DNA from: Hemibagrus wyckioides
Lineage: Eukaryota; Chordata; Actinopteri; Siluriformes; Bagridae
Direction of reading: 5' to 3'
Length of the DNA stretch: 64,000 nt
Assembly: GCF_019097595.1 (NCBI RefSeq)
Contig: NC_080716.1
Span: forward strand, 28,544,401 to 28,608,400
Both the position numbers and the translations under genes were made by a program. Shown in pieces: positions 15,401 to 26,040 of the stretch (the stretch's first letter is position 1; each line of letters opens with the position of its first letter). The notes under the pieces are model-generated. The model had not been told where the DNA came from. It did not search any database and saw nothing but the letters and a program-made list of their open reading frames with translations.

Positions 15401-18400
15401 TCCTTGCCTATCAATCTGACTGAGACATCAGGAACTCCAGGTCAGACAGTCTCCCTGACCTCATCCAAGATTCTGTAAGTAATTGAGAAGATTTGAATAA
15501 AACATTTTATACTTCACAGACAATTCCAGTTATCAGTGAAAACACTGGACACAATATAAATAGATTTTATACCCAATAGTACAGCACTACCCACAGTTCA
15601 GAATATTTGCTAATGACAACAAAGTAGACATGGTAGAGTTAGTAGCATGCAAGAGACGGTTTCATACTCTACAGTTGTTGCTTTCATTTGGTGATGTGAC
15701 TTGAGTTTTACATTAACCATTCCTTATTTCTCTTATCTTATATAATTCAGGATGGAAAGTTTGGAAACAGACCAGCACGAATTAAAAAAGATCACTGAGA
15801 CCCACTCCATGACAGAGGGTATAGACTCAGGTCCGATAGCTCCTGTACCCACAGCTTCTCTCTCAGACACTGAAACACTGTCAGCTCCAGAGCCTGTTGG
15901 GACAACACCAGTCAAAGAAGATCAGATTGTTACTTTGCTACCTGCAGATGAGTTGGATGAGTCTGACAAGTCCTCCAGCTCTATAACACAGAAGGCAGAA
16001 AAGAAGAGGGAGAAACCTCCACAGGATCTGCAGTACTCAGCGTTGAAGGAGTACGCAGGGAATTTCGGGGAACACACTCCTGACTCCTGTTTTCGGGTTG
16101 TTTCGCTTAAAGAATACCTCCTGCAAAGATGCATTCCCCTTCCAGTTCATCAGAAAAAGAAGACAAAATCTCAAGAATCACATTCTCAACCCATCACTTT
16201 ACACAAAATAGAAAGCTCAGTCCCAGTCATAATCTCATCATCCCTGATGCAAGAGCTCCACACCTGGACTGTGGAGACAACCTCTCCAATGGAAGCTTCT
16301 GTTGTCGTCGTTTCATCTTTTTCGGAGAGTGTACATGGGCCTGAGCCTGGATCTGTGGATCTGGCACCAAGTCTTACTTCAGCTCTGGTGACACTTGCAT
16401 ACACTGACACCTTTGCCTCTAAAGCCACTCATGTTGTGGATTTTCTGGACCCTTTGGTTGTTGAGAGTTCTGATTTGATGCTTAATGAAAAGAGCAAAGA
16501 TAAACCAGTGGAGGACAAAAACACTCCCATTCTCACCTGCAATTTGGAACCGACATCCACTCCAGATTTAACTACTGAAACTCCTGTCCAGATGTCTGTA
16601 TCTACAGTAGAGAAATCTACCACTGAAAAGCACACCTTGACTTCTAGTTTGATAACCAGCACCATAGAGCAGGCAACAGAAACCCCTCTATCAACCTCCA
16701 CAGATCAGTCCTTTGTCCAACCAACTATAAGCAAGAGTGCAACTCCTGCTGTAACACTGGCAGCGGCCCCTGTAACGGAACCCTTACAGGAGGTTTCAGT
16801 TGTAGCAGAACCTAAAAGTGAGGAGCTGGGAGAAGAAGCTGCCCTTGGAGGCCACGGTGGTAACATTCAATCAGGAACATATACAAATGGCCAGCCATCT
16901 TCCAGTGACTTCTATGCTGAAATCCCAAGCTCCACTGAGGCACCAATCCATGGCTCCAACCAGAAGGAGTCAGTCTTCATGAGGCTGAACAACCGGATCA
17001 AAGCCCTGGAGATGAACATGTCGCTCAGTGGCCGTTACCTGGAACAGCTCAGTCAGAGGTAACTACTGACCATTCTTTAAGTGAGTTTAATAACGGATTC
17101 TGTTATTAGGTATTTTACCCAGGCATAAGCACTAGTCATGGAGAGCAATATATTCGAGCAAGGAATTTCAATATACAGATGTCTACTTCCATTTTGATTT
17201 TATTCCGATTTGCATATTTCTTTTGGTTCATGCTTTGTCTTTTTATAGATATCGAAAGCAGATGGAGGAGATGCAGAAGGCTTTCAACAAAACCATAATT
17301 AAACTCCAGAACACTTCAAGGATGGCTGAAGAACAGGTCAGCAAAACTTCATCTACCTGCTCATAATATATCTACACATGTGGACAAAATTGCTGGTACC
17401 CTTCCATTAAAAAAGAGAAAACCCCACTATGGTCACTGAAATAACTTCAAACTGACAAAAGTAATAATAAACGAAAGTGTACTGAAACTTCACTAGTGAA
17501 AATCAGACATTGCTTTTGAATTGTGGTTCAACAGAATCATTTAAAAAAAAACAAACTAATGAAACTGGCCTGGACAAAAATGATCACTGGTGTCTTCAAA
17601 CTTGTAATCATTCAGTCTGGCTATTTACTGTGCTGTTTGGTATCGTGGTGTGGACCACAGAAAGCTAAGGCGAGAGTTGTCTCAGGAGATTAGAGGGAAA
17701 ATTATAGACAAACATGTTAAAGGTAAAGGCTATAAGACCATCTCCATGTTCCAGTGGCTACAGTTGCACATATTATTCAGAAGTTTAAGGTCCATGGGAC
17801 TGTAGCCAGCCTCCCAGGAAGTGGCCAGAAGAGGAAAATTGGTAACAACTTGAATAGACAGATAATATTAATGGTAAACAAAGAGCCCAGACTTCCAAAG
17901 AGATTAGAGGTGAACTCCAAGGTCTTACAATGAAACATGGAGGAGGCTCAGTTATGATCTGGGGCTGTTTTGCTGCATCTGGTGCAGGGTCTTGAATCTG
18001 TGCATCGTACAATGAAATGGCAAGACTATCAAGGTATTCAGGAGCGAAATGTGCTGCCTAATGTAAGAAAGCTTGGTCTCAGTTGCAGGTCATGGGTCCT
18101 CCCGCAGGATAATGACCCAAAACACGTAGCTTAAAAACACCCAAGAATGGCTAAGAACAAAACATTGGCCTATTCTGAAGTGGCCTTCTATGAGCTCTGA
18201 TCTAAATTCTATTGAACATCTGTGGAAAAAGCTGAAACGTGCAGTCTGGAGTATGCACTATTCAAACCTGAGACAGCCAGAGCAGTTTGCTCATGAGGAG
18301 TGGGCCAGAATACCTGCGGACAGGTGCAGAAGTCTACAGGTTACAGAAATTTCTTGATTGCAGTAATTGCCTCAAAAGGTTGTGCAACATAATATTGTTA

Positions 18401-20765
18401 AGCATACCATCATTTTTGTCCAGGTCAGTTTCATTAGTTTGTTTTTCAAAATACTTTTGTTGAACCACAATTCAAAAGCAATGTCTGATTTTCATTAGTC
18501 AATTTTCAGTATTTTTTTTTTTTTTATTTATTATTACTTTTGTCAGTTTCAGGTTATTTCAGTGACCATTGTGTTTTTTTTTTTTGTTTTTTTTTCTTCA
18601 ATGGGACAGACAAATTTATCCATGTGTGTAATGCTGGTGGTTTTTTATGGGGTAGGATATATGAAATAAAACACTATGGATCATGCTATATTTATTTATA
18701 TACTTGGACTCATTGATTTACACACCAAAGTTGATTATTTTGCTATTACCACATGTCCCAAGGTTTTTTTTTATTTTTTATTATTTATATGACAGCAGGT
18801 CTGAAATCAGGAACTAATGAATCTTAATGATTCCACTTGAGGTTGAGTTGAATGCAGTGTTGGTCATTATCAGTTGTCCTAGGTTGAAACAATTTAATGT
18901 AAAAATAACAAAACTGTCTTCACCTACGTATTTATTTACAGTTTACACAGAAAACTGATCCACCTGATTTATCTAATATTTTGGCTCTCAAACCAGTAAA
19001 AAAAAATAAAATAAAATGAATGGCTTTGATGCTGTAGCCTGAATCTACAACATGGTTTTTATCAAAAACTGGCTGTTCATCAGCTATATTAAAGTTTTGA
19101 CATGATATGAACCTGATCTTTTCTTTCTGTAGGATCAAAAACAGACAGAGTCTATACAGGTGCTGCAGAGACAGCTGGAGAACGTGACTCAGCTCGTTCT
19201 TAACCTGTCACTGCAAGTGAGCCTGCTGCAGAGGGAGGTACCTACCTACAACCTTCCAAAATCTACTGTACATTTTTATCCATTTAAACAGTATAGGATA
19301 AATTTTATGTTGATCAGTAAATTGTTGTGTGAATGCTGCTATTGTACAGGTCTCTGACAGGCACAGCTACCTGCTGCTCTCTGTGGTCCTCGGCTTGCTC
19401 ATCTGCGTCGTCATCTGCGTTAAGTACTGCCGCGTGTCAGAGGAGAATCTCTCGACAGAACTGGACACATCCATACCTAACTCCTACAGCTACTGCTGCC
19501 CTGACAGGTGAGCCTCGCACACTCGCACAGATTCACTAAATAGTATAATCTGAGCTGACTTTGATCTCATCCGGACATCCTGTTGGTTTTCAGAGATTCC
19601 CCAGGTTATGAAGACGTGACCCCAAAGAGAAGAGCATCTTATCCTTTTTCACAGTCCTCTCTGCAAATTGCTGCTACTGAAGGTAGAATCGAATACACTT
19701 TCATTTCAGCACATATTGTTAAATTACGTTAAATTTCAAGGTAATCAAAGGATGGGCCTGGTCAGCACATTGCCCAGTGTATTTATAATTTGTCCACCTT
19801 GGTGTAAAAGAAAATTTTTTTAATAATGTATTTATGAAAGAACATTTTAGAAAAAAAATGTAGGTGAAGCTAGTCATAAATCTTACTGTACCATTCCATT
19901 TATTGGTAAATCAACTCGCTTAGTAAATCAATAGTGTGTTTCTGAAGTTATGGTTTCATTTTACACTGAAAGGGGTGTTAAGATGTGATAAGGTGGGCAG
20001 AAGTAAGAAAAGTTGGTCAGAAATCAAATCACACTCACGGACACCTGGGCCACATTTGTCAACGATTTATAATGAGAAACGGAGGAAATTTTACTGAATT
20101 GCTCATTCCTTTATTATACATTCTCATTGGTAATTGTGTTTTCATTACAGGTCCAAATGAAGCATATAATGTAGAAACTCTGAGGAATTCTACCGGGACT
20201 AAAAAGGTAGTCAGACTTTTTTGGAATTTTTTATATTCATTACTTATATCATGTGTACTTTTTTAATTGATGAAATCACTTTTCAATGAACAAATGCTGT
20301 CTCTCCTTCCAGAAAAAGCGTTGTAAAATGAAATCCGGCAGAAAGCCAGAGACAATAACTCCAACACTATCTGTCCCCAATGGAGGACTGCAGTGTAACC
20401 AGCACTGTCCTCACAATCAGGACTTAAAGCTGGCTCCTCAAAGCACCGTCCCTCCTCCCTTCTCCTTTAGAGACTCTCCATCAGAGGGCAGCTCTGAAGA
20501 CTCCTCCCAGTCAGATGAGCCTTCCTACTGTGGTATCGCCTCCTGCAGCCGCCTCTGTGATCCTCTACCTGTTCCAAAGAGCCGTTCGAAAAAGAGGAAC
20601 CGCTTAAAAAAGAGGAGCACGGTACTGGAGCAGCTTCTACAACCTGTGGAGTGTAATGGCCCGCCGGTCGCATCTAAATTCACCCTAAATGGCTTAATCA
20701 CAGGGTCCACAGAGCTGAGCACGAACAGGCCAGGAGTCCCACTGCTTCCTAGAAAGCAGTTTTGA
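2601..20765 (+). CDS. suco: SUCO, SUN domain-containing ossification factor (23 exons, 5' end missing)
   Basis: SUCO is known as an ER/nuclear-envelope membrane glycoprotein with a SUN domain. It is needed for bone formation in mouse and is related to yeast Slp1, which works with Emp65 in ER protein quality control. Exons read from splice sites and phase: 2601-2724, 7357-7467, 7577-7782, 8426-8527, 9808-9919, 10212-10323, 10477-10598, 11027-11094, 11338-11445, 12101-12206, 12589-12609, 13424-13479, 13593-13669, 13790-13855, 15006-15083, 15390-15474, 15751-17058, 17249-17336, 19133-19237, 19350-19507, 19594-19682, 20151-20206, 20313-20765. All have AG/GT borders and phases that join into one open frame of about 1269 residues, close to the usual SUCO length. 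Order of parts: acidic Ser/Glu/Pro-rich region, a FDEWKKKM motif, SUN domain, Ser/Thr-rich stretch, coiled coil, one transmembrane helix, basic tail. The first nucleotide of exon 2601 completes a codon begun upstream. Introns carry several Tc1 elements but no exon is disrupted. Confidence 0.95.
2840..4087 (+). mobile_element. Tc1/mariner element, short-TIR family, copy A (intact ORF)
   Basis: The element is 1248 bp and bounded by perfect 29-bp inverted repeats that start CACTATATTGCCAAAAGTAT. It lies in a TA microsatellite inside the large suco intron, in the same orientation as suco. The left flank is TA; the right flank reads TG, so the target duplication has mutated or slipped. The element is full length compared with copies B (4937-6184) and D (26262-27509). 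The microsatellite on both sides fits the TA target preference of the superfamily. Confidence 0.95.
2974..4005 (+). CDS. Tc1-family transposase, copy A
   Basis: This enzyme cuts the element at its terminal repeats and reinserts it at TA sites. I start it at the ATG of [10 protein letters not shown], which gives 343 residues, the usual Tc1 size; an in-frame ATG at 2941 (MQTVFTNI) is possible. Visible parts are a helix-turn-helix ([20 protein letters not shown], residues about 24-43), a GRPRK AT-hook-like motif (59-63), a second DNA-binding helix region, and the DDE catalytic core with D154 (SDESRF), D245 (QHDCAPVH) and E280 (PIEHLW). The spacing between the last two is 34 residues, i.e. DD34E. 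The frame is uninterrupted. It differs from copies B and D at a few residues (for example N for D in ESIATNLQ), so its activity is uncertain. Confidence 0.9.
   Translation: MGRSQELSEFQRGTVIGCHLCNKSSREISSLLNIPQSTVSCIIRTWKCLGTTATQPRSGRPRKLTERGQRMLRRIVRRGRQPSAESIATNLQTSCGLQISSRTVRRELHGMGFHGRAAASKPYITKCNAKRRMQWCKAHRHWTLEQWRRVLWSDESRFSIWQSDGRVWVWRLPGERDLSDCIVPSVKFGGGGIMVWGCFSGAGLGPLVPVKGTLNASAYQDILDNSMLPTLWEQFGAGPFLFQHDCAPVHKARSIKTWMTKSGVEELDWPAQSPDLNPIEHLWDELEQRLRARPSRPTSVCDLTNALLEEWSKIPINTLLNLVDSLPRRVEAVIAAKDGPTSY
4101..4170. repeat. (AT)n microsatellite next to Tc1 copy A
   Basis: About 35 AT dinucleotides immediately 3' of copy A, continuing the TA-rich tract in which that element sits. It then passes into AAATAT and AATAAAT runs. 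Tyr/Ile-rich reading frames here are repeat artefacts. Confidence 0.95.
4937..6184 (+). mobile_element. Tc1/mariner element, short-TIR family, copy B (intact ORF)
   Basis: A 1248-bp full-length copy flanked by TA on both sides (4935-4936 and 6185-6186). The left repeat has one mismatch (CACTATACTG instead of CACTATATTG). It sits about 0.85 kb downstream of copy A in the same suco intron and orientation. Confidence 0.95.
5071..6102 (+). CDS. Tc1-family transposase, copy B
   Basis: Uninterrupted 343-residue frame from [10 protein letters not shown] with the same helix-turn-helix, GRPRK motif and D154/D245/E280 catalytic residues as copy A. Small differences include [10 protein letters not shown] and [10 protein letters not shown]. 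An alternative in-frame ATG lies at 5038. The flanking TA duplication is intact, which together with the open frame suggests a recent insertion. Confidence 0.9.
   Translation: MGRSQELSEFQRGTVIGCHLCNKSSREISSLLNIPQSTVSCIIRTWKCLGMTATQSRSGRPRKLTERGQRMLRRIVRRGRQLSAESIATDLQTSCGLQISSRTVRRELHGMGFHGRAAASKPYITKCNAKRRMQWCKARRHWTLEQWRRVLWSDESRFSIWQSDGRVWVWRLPGERDLSDCIVPSVKFGGGGIMVWGCFSGAGLGPLVPVKGTLNASAYQDILDNSMLPTLWEQFGAGPFLFQHDCAPVHKARSIKTWMAEFGVDELDWPAQSPDLNPIEHLWDELERRLRARPSRPTSVCDLTNALLEEWSKIPINTLLNLVDSLPRRVEAVIAAKGGPTSY
6190..7310. other. suco intronic sequence with repeat-like segments, unassigned
   Basis: Between copy B and the exon at 7357 I see no exon. Positions about 6380-6720 contain short coding-like pieces (for example [18 protein letters not shown]) interrupted by stops, which looks like an old mobile-element fragment I cannot name. 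The segment ends near 7290-7310 in AATAAATAAATAAATG, a possible retroelement tail. Confidence 0.35.
7357..10323 (+). CDS. suco: suco exons for the acidic N-terminal region and FDEWKKK motif
   Basis: Five exons (7357-7467, 7577-7782, 8426-8527, 9808-9919, 10212-10323) encode a Glu/Asp/Pro/Ser-rich, low-complexity linker. It ends in the short conserved stretch [15 protein letters not shown] just before the SUN domain. That stretch is a good landmark for SUCO/Slp1 proteins, whereas the acidic linker is poorly conserved and was placed by frame continuity. Junction phases run 0, 0, 2, 2, 0, 1 and match at every joint. The intron 8528-9807 holds an antisense LINE-like 3' end at about 8925-9065. Confidence 0.9.
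8925..9065 (-). repeat. Antisense LINE-like 3' end in suco intron
   Basis: The stretch starting GAGTCAAGTCAGGAAGCTTT and containing TTATTGTCATTTCAACCATA resembles the reverse-oriented 3' end of a common fish non-LTR retrotransposon. A related piece may be present at about 15130-15195. Identification is from memory of repeat appearance and is tentative. Confidence 0.4.
10477..13669 (+). CDS. suco: suco exons encoding the SUN domain
   Basis: Seven exons (10477-10598, 11027-11094, 11338-11445, 12101-12206, 12589-12609, 13424-13479, 13593-13669) encode the SUN beta-sandwich, about residues 278-435 of the visible protein. Landmarks in order are [108 protein letters not shown] and [17 protein letters not shown] domains in other proteins bind KASH peptides; the partner of SUCO is less clear. 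The exon at 12589-12609 is only 21 nt (MFTKYIK) and would be missed by simple ORF scanning. Its acceptor ATCAG and donor GGTTAG are both acceptable and its removal would keep the frame. Confidence 0.95.
12405..12438. repeat. (TTTC)n microsatellite
   Basis: About eight TTTC units in the suco intron upstream of the 21-nt exon at 12589. It is pyrimidine-rich but too far from the acceptor to be its polypyrimidine tract. Confidence 0.9.
14183..14888 (+). mobile_element. Tc1/mariner short-TIR family, copy C, internal deletion derivative
   Basis: A 706-bp non-autonomous copy in the suco intron between exons 13790-13855 and 15006-15083. Both 29-bp termini and the flanking TA (14181-14182, 14889-14890) are intact. 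About 520 bp are missing at 14405 (junction TTTCCT|TGGCCCC), removing the second DNA-binding domain and the first catalytic Asp. A second, 19-bp gap lies near 14570, where a TGGATG repeat has collapsed to one copy. The transposase frame is destroyed, but the termini could still be mobilised by an intact copy. Confidence 0.95.
15751..17058 (+). CDS. suco: suco large exon: Ser/Thr-rich region and start of coiled coil
   Basis: This 1308-nt exon encodes about 436 residues. The first three quarters are Thr/Ser/Pro/Glu-rich and largely disordered-looking, with a short conserved core around [20 protein letters not shown]. The last 35 residues ([20 protein letters not shown]) begin a coiled coil that continues in exon 17249-17336. 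This exon is the part most clearly copied in the decayed suco fragments at 29.5-34.3 kb, which makes it the reference for judging those pseudocopies. It joins the previous exon at phase 2 (CT|G) and the next at phase 2 (AG|A). Confidence 0.93.
17375..18628 (+). mobile_element. Decayed long-TIR Tc1-like transposon in suco intron
   Basis: The element is flanked by TA and has inverted repeats of roughly 200 bp. The left end reads CACATGTGGACAAAATTGCT; the right end carries the complement with CAAATTTATCCATGTGTG. Both contain paired GTCAGTTT/AAACTGAC and CCATTGTG-type blocks. Inside is a + strand transposase relic with recognisable pieces such as [19 protein letters not shown] and [15 protein letters not shown], broken by stops and frameshifts. 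It is unrelated in detail to the 29-bp-TIR family and much older. Confidence 0.85.
19350..19507 (+). CDS. suco: suco exon with the single transmembrane helix
   Basis: The exon encodes a hydrophobic stretch [20 protein letters not shown] followed by a cytosolic segment. It is the only strong membrane span visible downstream of the SUN domain, so the SUN domain would face the ER/perinuclear lumen and the basic tail the cytosol, as known for this family. The acceptor is TACAG and the donor GTGAGC. A damaged copy of this exon and the next lies at 59459-59690. Confidence 0.93.
20313..20765 (+). CDS. suco: suco terminal exon
   Basis: The last coding exon begins [11 protein letters not shown] after a CCAG acceptor and ends with TGA at 20763-20765. 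It encodes a basic and serine-rich cytosolic tail including a very basic run ([13 protein letters not shown]) that could act as a membrane-proximal or retention signal; that role is inference. Downstream AATAAA motifs at 21418-21423 and 21546-21551 are plausible polyadenylation signals, giving a 3' UTR of roughly 0.65-0.8 kb. Confidence 0.92.
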   Translation, partial: KKRCKMKSGRKPETITPTLSVPNGGLQCNQHCPHNQDLKLAPQSTVPPPFSFRDSPSEGSSEDSSQSDEPSYCGIASCSRLCDPLPVPKSRSKKRNRLKKRSTVLEQLLQPVECNGPPVASKFTLNGLITGSTELSTNRPGVPLLPRKQF

Positions 20766-22302
20766 CTCACAATGCTAACAATATCTATAACCACTGCTGA
20801 TTGGTAGGTACTAGGTAAGCTACACTCGTAGCTTTAACTCCTGTGGTAATTTGATTATTCTGTGGATTCAGGAAATATGCTCACAGGGTTGTGGACACTG
20901 GGACAATCACTGATCATCATCTGCGCAGCAGAGAGGCATCATCTGAAGTCAAAATCATGACTAAAACATGATTTAAAATGTCCTAATACACTGCTGTTTT
21001 CAGACGATAAATCATTTGCACAGTTTTTAAATTGGTAAGGCTTGCTTATGCTTTACATAGTTTTTAAGTTTAAAAATAATTGTGACTCAAAATCAGATTG
21101 CAGAATGCTGTTTTTATTATAAAAAAAACCATCAGAAACTGTTTTATTGTCTGACTCATTATTTTTCATTACCTTTTTTTGCAACTGTTAGACTACTTAT
21201 TAGGTATTCAACAATGAGGAAGCCAGAACACACTTGAACACAGGAGCACAACCTTAACAAATAGCTCCACTTTCCACTTTTTACTGTCGCTAAATCCATG
21301 ACACACAGAGTTTGTAATGTCAACTACACTGTAATAGTTACATCATATTGAACAACTATGGAGACACTTAGACTTCCTACAGTGGACTGACTACATTCAA
21401 GACATTTCCACTTGCTAAATAAATTCAGCATTGTTCTTCAAAATATTTGAACTATATCTGCAATGTGAACATCTAAGGAAATTTTGTTCCTTAATATGGT
21501 GGTAGGTATGCAAAGACCTGCATAAAAACCTGAGTTTACATTAAAAATAAAAATGGATTAGTCTTATTGGTGAACTGAGATGAGTGCTCTAACTTACCAA
21601 AATGATCGGAATTCCCCTCACTACTATGTGGTAAAAGAAAAAATAATTACATTTTAATGTAGAAAGTAATACTTTTTCAAAAGAAGGCAGTGTTTCCAAG
21701 CTGTAACTACCTTCTTGGACTCTAGGGTGAGTCACATACTCTCTAATTGTACGTTCTTGTTCTTAAACCTAGTTACAGCTTACACACACTGATGTTCATT
21801 GGCCAGGTATTAACACCCATGTGTGACTCCCTCATCAGGTGACCATAAATTCTACCTATTCTCTTTGCAACAGAGTTATGGATCACTAGTCTTTCTCTTT
21901 GTGCCGAAGGACATTTCTGCAAAGGTACAGTAAAATAATATAGATTTACACATACAGTTTTGCAATTTACCTTTTTATTTCTTTTTCTTTCATCCTTTTT
22001 TAAAAAAAAATAGAAATGCAGTTTTATTTAAAAGAGCAATCAAAATAAATGCTTGTTTCAGCATTTATGCATATTTGGTTTTATTGAAAGGACTAGTTAA
22101 ATAAAAGTAAGATATAGAACTTTGTCTATATAAGAAGGAATAGTCATAACAATGAGAATCAATCAATAAGAAAAAAGTTAATAGGTCAAATTTCTCTTGA
22201 AGCACAAGACTACAATTATGTATCCTTAATAACAAAAATCCATTTATATATGGAATATATATATATATATGGAATATATATATATGGAATATATATATAT
22301 GG

Positions 22303-22378
<76 letters not shown>

Positions 22379-22773
22379 CCTGGAAACATTGATTTTACCC
22401 TTATTAAAAAACTCTCCATTTCTTGATACAATTTATAAATACTGTTGACATAATAGGTCTCTTGTATTACATTTCCAACACCAGAATATATAATTTTTTG
22501 GGGGGATTTGTATAGAGAGGGTAAAGGATGAACACCAGTGCTGTTTTCTCATGAATGGCTTTATCTGGAATGAGGAAAAGCCTCTTGTAACAATCACTCC
22601 ACTTCACAAACAAATCCTTAGAAGACTGATAAAATGGGCCAAAATATTTTTCTGGTTTTTCAAAAAAAAAAAAAAAAAGGAGATGGATTAAAATGAAAGA
22701 GTTCTATAGTGGCTGATTTTCCAAATGTTTTTTTTTTTTTTTTTTTTAGTAGAATTCAAATCTTCTTTAGCAG
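20766..22773. other. suco 3' UTR and spacer before the first GTPase gene
   Basis: The first 0.65-0.8 kb is probably suco 3' UTR. A possible noncoding first exon of the downstream GTPase lies near 21880-21932, ending GCAAAG before a GTACAG donor-like site; this is weak. The rest is AT-rich with no coding signal. Confidence 0.4.
22254..22375. repeat. (AT)n microsatellite with GGAATATAT variants
   Basis: Interspersed TATATGGAATAT units lead into a long pure TA run. It lies between suco and the first GTPase gene and yields only artefactual Tyr/Ile-rich frames. Confidence 0.95.
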
Positions 22774-22841
22774 GTCGTGCTATTGTGATGGAATGTTTGT
22801 GGAGATATTTGTGGCAATCAAACTAGCATCATGGCTACAGG
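22774..22841 (+). other. 5' exon of GTPase gene 1 with a short upstream ORF
   Basis: The exon follows a TTTAGCAG acceptor and ends at a GTAAGT donor. It carries the inferred start ATG at 22831 and, upstream, another ATG at 22788 that opens a 12-codon ORF closed by TAG just before the main ATG. The same exon, with recognisable sequence such as TATCTGTGGCAATTGAACTA, is found in the broken copy at 63305-63370, which supports that it is a real exon. Gene 2 has a counterpart at 36402-36464. Confidence 0.6.
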
Positions 22842-24688
22842 GTAAGTGGATTTTAGTACACTTAAATGGTAAATAAAACAAAAAAGAAGATTTTTCTTTC
22901 TCAAAAGAAAGAAAAAAAAATGACAGCTGATTAGATGACAGCATTCTGCTTTCTAAGTAACATAACATATTATATCTATTGCTACTGCTAAGGTTTTCAA
23001 AATGATTATGGACATTTCAAGTATAAATTCTTGTGACATTAAACCAGTTTTTGTCTGCCATTGAATTTAACAGATCTCAAGAGACATCACTTATTCTATG
23101 CGATTTAATCCAGAAGAGTCAATTAATCAGTGAAGGTCCACCTGCACGATATCGTCTCATCGCAGAAGAAAGAAATCTCGATGAAGATGGCTCAGTGAGA
23201 AAATGGACATTTGGACAGCGAGACATTGATATGCAAAACAAAATCCTACTGATGGTAGGAGAAACTGGAACAGGCAAAACTACTCTGATCAATGTCATGG
23301 TAAATTATATACTCGGGGTGAAGTTTACAGATGAAGTGTGGTTTGAGATTACAGAAGAGGGAGGAGATAATCAAATGTTAAATCAGACAAAAAGTCAAAC
23401 AACTGAAATCACTGTGTATGAGGTCTTTGTTAAAGACAACCCAATCTGTCTTACTATCATTGACACTCCAGGTTATGGAGACACCAGGGGAGTAGAATAT
23501 GACAAACAGATCGCTGAGAATCTGTACAAACTGTTTCGCAGTGACACTGGAGTGAAAGAAATTGATGCAGTGTGTCTGGTAGTGAAGGCATCTGAGAATC
23601 GGCTCACTGACAGACAGCACTACATCTTTGATGCAGTTTTTTCCTTATTTGGTAAAGATATAGAGAACAGCATTGTCATATTTATCACTCACTCAGATGG
23701 AATGCCTCCAAAAGATGCTCTTAATGCCATTAAGAGAGCAGGGATTCCCTGCAGGAAAAATAAAGAAAATGTACCAGAGCATTTCTTATTCAACAATCGT
23801 CAAACTGAAGAAAGGAGACCGGAGTATAACAGAGCTCTCCAGGCAATTTGGGATCTAACAGCAGACAGTTTGAAATATTTCTTCTCCTCCCTGAAAGAAC
23901 AGAACAGAAAAAGCTTAGAGCAGACTGAGAGTGTTCTGATTCAGTCCAAACGACTTGAAGCCTGTATTTCTAATCTACAAAACCGCATTGCTTCTGTAGA
24001 GTGCAAAGTTAATGAACTGACTCAGATCCAGAAAGCCCTTGAGGAAAACCAAGAAAAGATTAAGAAAAAGGAAAACTTTACTTTTACTGTCATCAAGTCC
24101 TACAAAAAGTATGTTTCCCTTTCCCGAAATGCTTCATGGTGGGACAGAAAGGTCACCAGTTGCACTGTATGTAAGGAGAACTGTCATGAATATAACTGCT
24201 GGTTGGCTCCCAGTGCTCTGTGGTGTGAAGTCATTAAAAATGGCTATTGCACTTCATGCACAGGTAAATGTCATTTCACTAAACATGTCAGAGAGAGCAA
24301 GAAATATGTTACATGCAGTGAAAAAAGCATAGTGACACTTGAGGATTTTAAAAAGCAATATGAAAGCAGCAATAATTCAGCAACAGATATAAAGTTTGAC
24401 TCAAAGGCCTATGAAAACAAGAAAGAGGAAGAGGAGAAGATGATCATGGAGATGAACCTGAAAGAAGAACTGACCAAAACCGAAAAAGAAAAAGCTGAGT
24501 TGGTGGAAGAAGCCTACAACACAATCATGAAACTGTCTGAGATTTCTTTAAAACCAGACTCTGATTTGATTTTTCAGTGTCTTGACTTCTTGATCCCTCG
24601 AACTGAGGAAACCGGAAGAGAAGATCTTGCTCAGAAACTAAGAGAGCTGAGGAAACTTCAGCCTGAAACACAAGAAACAATACTGTAA
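22831..24688 (+). CDS. P-loop GTPase with cysteine-rich module, gene 1 (two coding exons)
   Basis: I cannot name this gene; it belongs to the septin/AIG1-like P-loop GTPases and resembles a multicopy fish family. Coding exons are 22831-22841 (ATG GCT ACA GG) and 23074-24688, giving 541 residues. The short first exon was chosen because the acceptor TTTAACAG at 23073 and the adjoining frame are shared by gene 2. Visible: P-loop GETGTGKT (66-73), G3 motif DTPGYGDTRG (134-143), THSD (209-212) in the G4 position, and a coiled coil (about 275-340). Then follows a Cys/His cluster (about 367-404, starting CTVCKENCHEYNC and ending CTSCTGKCH) that probably binds metal, and a second coiled coil (about 420-480). 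There is no membrane span or signal peptide, so it is likely cytosolic. A polyadenylation signal lies at 24732. A GIMAP-like immune role is only a guess from the family type and copy number. Confidence 0.8.
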
Positions 24689-24737
24689 AATGAATTAAAT
24701 TCAGGAGATTAACAATGGTCATGTATTATGTAATAAA

Positions 24738-26040
24738 GAAGGAATTATGAACATATTTGAATTAAGGGTGAAGGTATGGTTCTAATGATGATAAAAATGC
24801 ATTGTGTTCAATGCTGGTGTCATATATATTACAGACTGTGAGGGTAGTGGTGATACACAAACCATTGCATGTCACCTGAACACAAGCACCTGAAACAGGG
24901 GTATCTAATGAGCTCAGTTATAATGCTTTGCATAGCTCTCCTTATCAGTATTTAGTCACTGATGTAGTCTCTATGCATACCATGTCCATGTTGTTGTCTA
25001 ATCTAGTTATTTCTCATTCATGTTTCCTAGGCTTTGCGCTTCACTATGTGTCACTGTAAATAAATATATCTGCATGTGCATCTACCTCAACTACCATTCT
25101 TGACCTATAATTAATGCTGCTATTATTATTACTAGACCGGGGCCTATTAAGTTGCCGTCTATCGGGCTGAAAATTTCGCTAAGCAATTTTTCAGAAAGAA
25201 AGCAATAAATCCCTAAAGAATAAGCCAGAAGTGACAGTTGGAAAAACTCCCCAAGACAACATCTAGAAACCTTATGTTGACTCAAGACTCCAATCCAGAC
25301 TCAAAAATGACTGCAACCTGTAACCTCTTTGTTTCTATGTATGTATTTCTTTCTTGCCTCTATTAACAGACTCCTGTCCAAATACTTTTCTGTCTAAGAC
25401 CCCTGGAAGCACCACAACATCTTTTTTTTTTTACCTACTTAACCCCCTGATTGCTCCTACTTCATCCTCCCTGACTGCTGAAGACACAGACGCCTTTCAT
25501 GATGAAAAGATTGAAAAAATCTGCCAGACCTGGCTAATTTTTCTAACCTAGCAACAGAAGTGATACTGCAGGTCAGTTACAATTCTACAACCTGTCCACT
25601 GGATCTTATCTCTTGAACACACTGTTTAAAATCTCTGTTGTAGAATTACATGCAGTAGAATAATTACTTTCATGTCCCAGGTATACAGTTGAAGCTAAAC
25701 AGGTCAATTTAATGTTAAACAAGATTTAAAATACATCTAAACAAAATGTAAATTAAACAGAATTATTTGCTATGCACATGCTTGCTAACTTGTGCAGTAC
25801 AGAACTAAAATGTCAACATTCTTATGGGTGGGTCTTAAACAGAAACTGTCAGTTATGTATGACTTTGTACAGAATGAGGAAATTGAAGGCATTTACAAAA
25901 AGTATTCCTGGCACTGAGTTCCTGAAGCAGGCACATTCCAAGCCTGCCAATCAACCTAGTCATTATGTATTTGGAGTAAAGGGTACAGCATCACCTTCTT
26001 GCTAAGAGTGCAAACACCCTGGTTGCCAGTGGCTGTTTCG
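24738..26040. other. Spacer downstream of GTPase gene 1, repeat-like pieces
   Basis: No gene recognised. Positions about 24955-25020 (GTCTCTATGCATACCATGTC region) match a segment at about 28250-28300, so the 3' flank of GTPase gene 1 is itself duplicated. Positions about 25130-25265 resemble a decayed dispersed repeat related to that at 35775-36000. Confidence 0.4.

Noticed and set aside
23033..23073. Using GTG at 23033 as the start of GTPase gene 1
   Set aside because: This stretch is intron ending in TTTAACAG, and gene 2 has the same acceptor; the ATG in the preceding exon fits both genes.
22831..24688. Calling the GTPases GIMAP/AIG1 family members outright
   Set aside because: The P-loop and DTPG fit, but THSD in the G4 position and the Cys-rich module are not typical, so I keep a general GTPase name.
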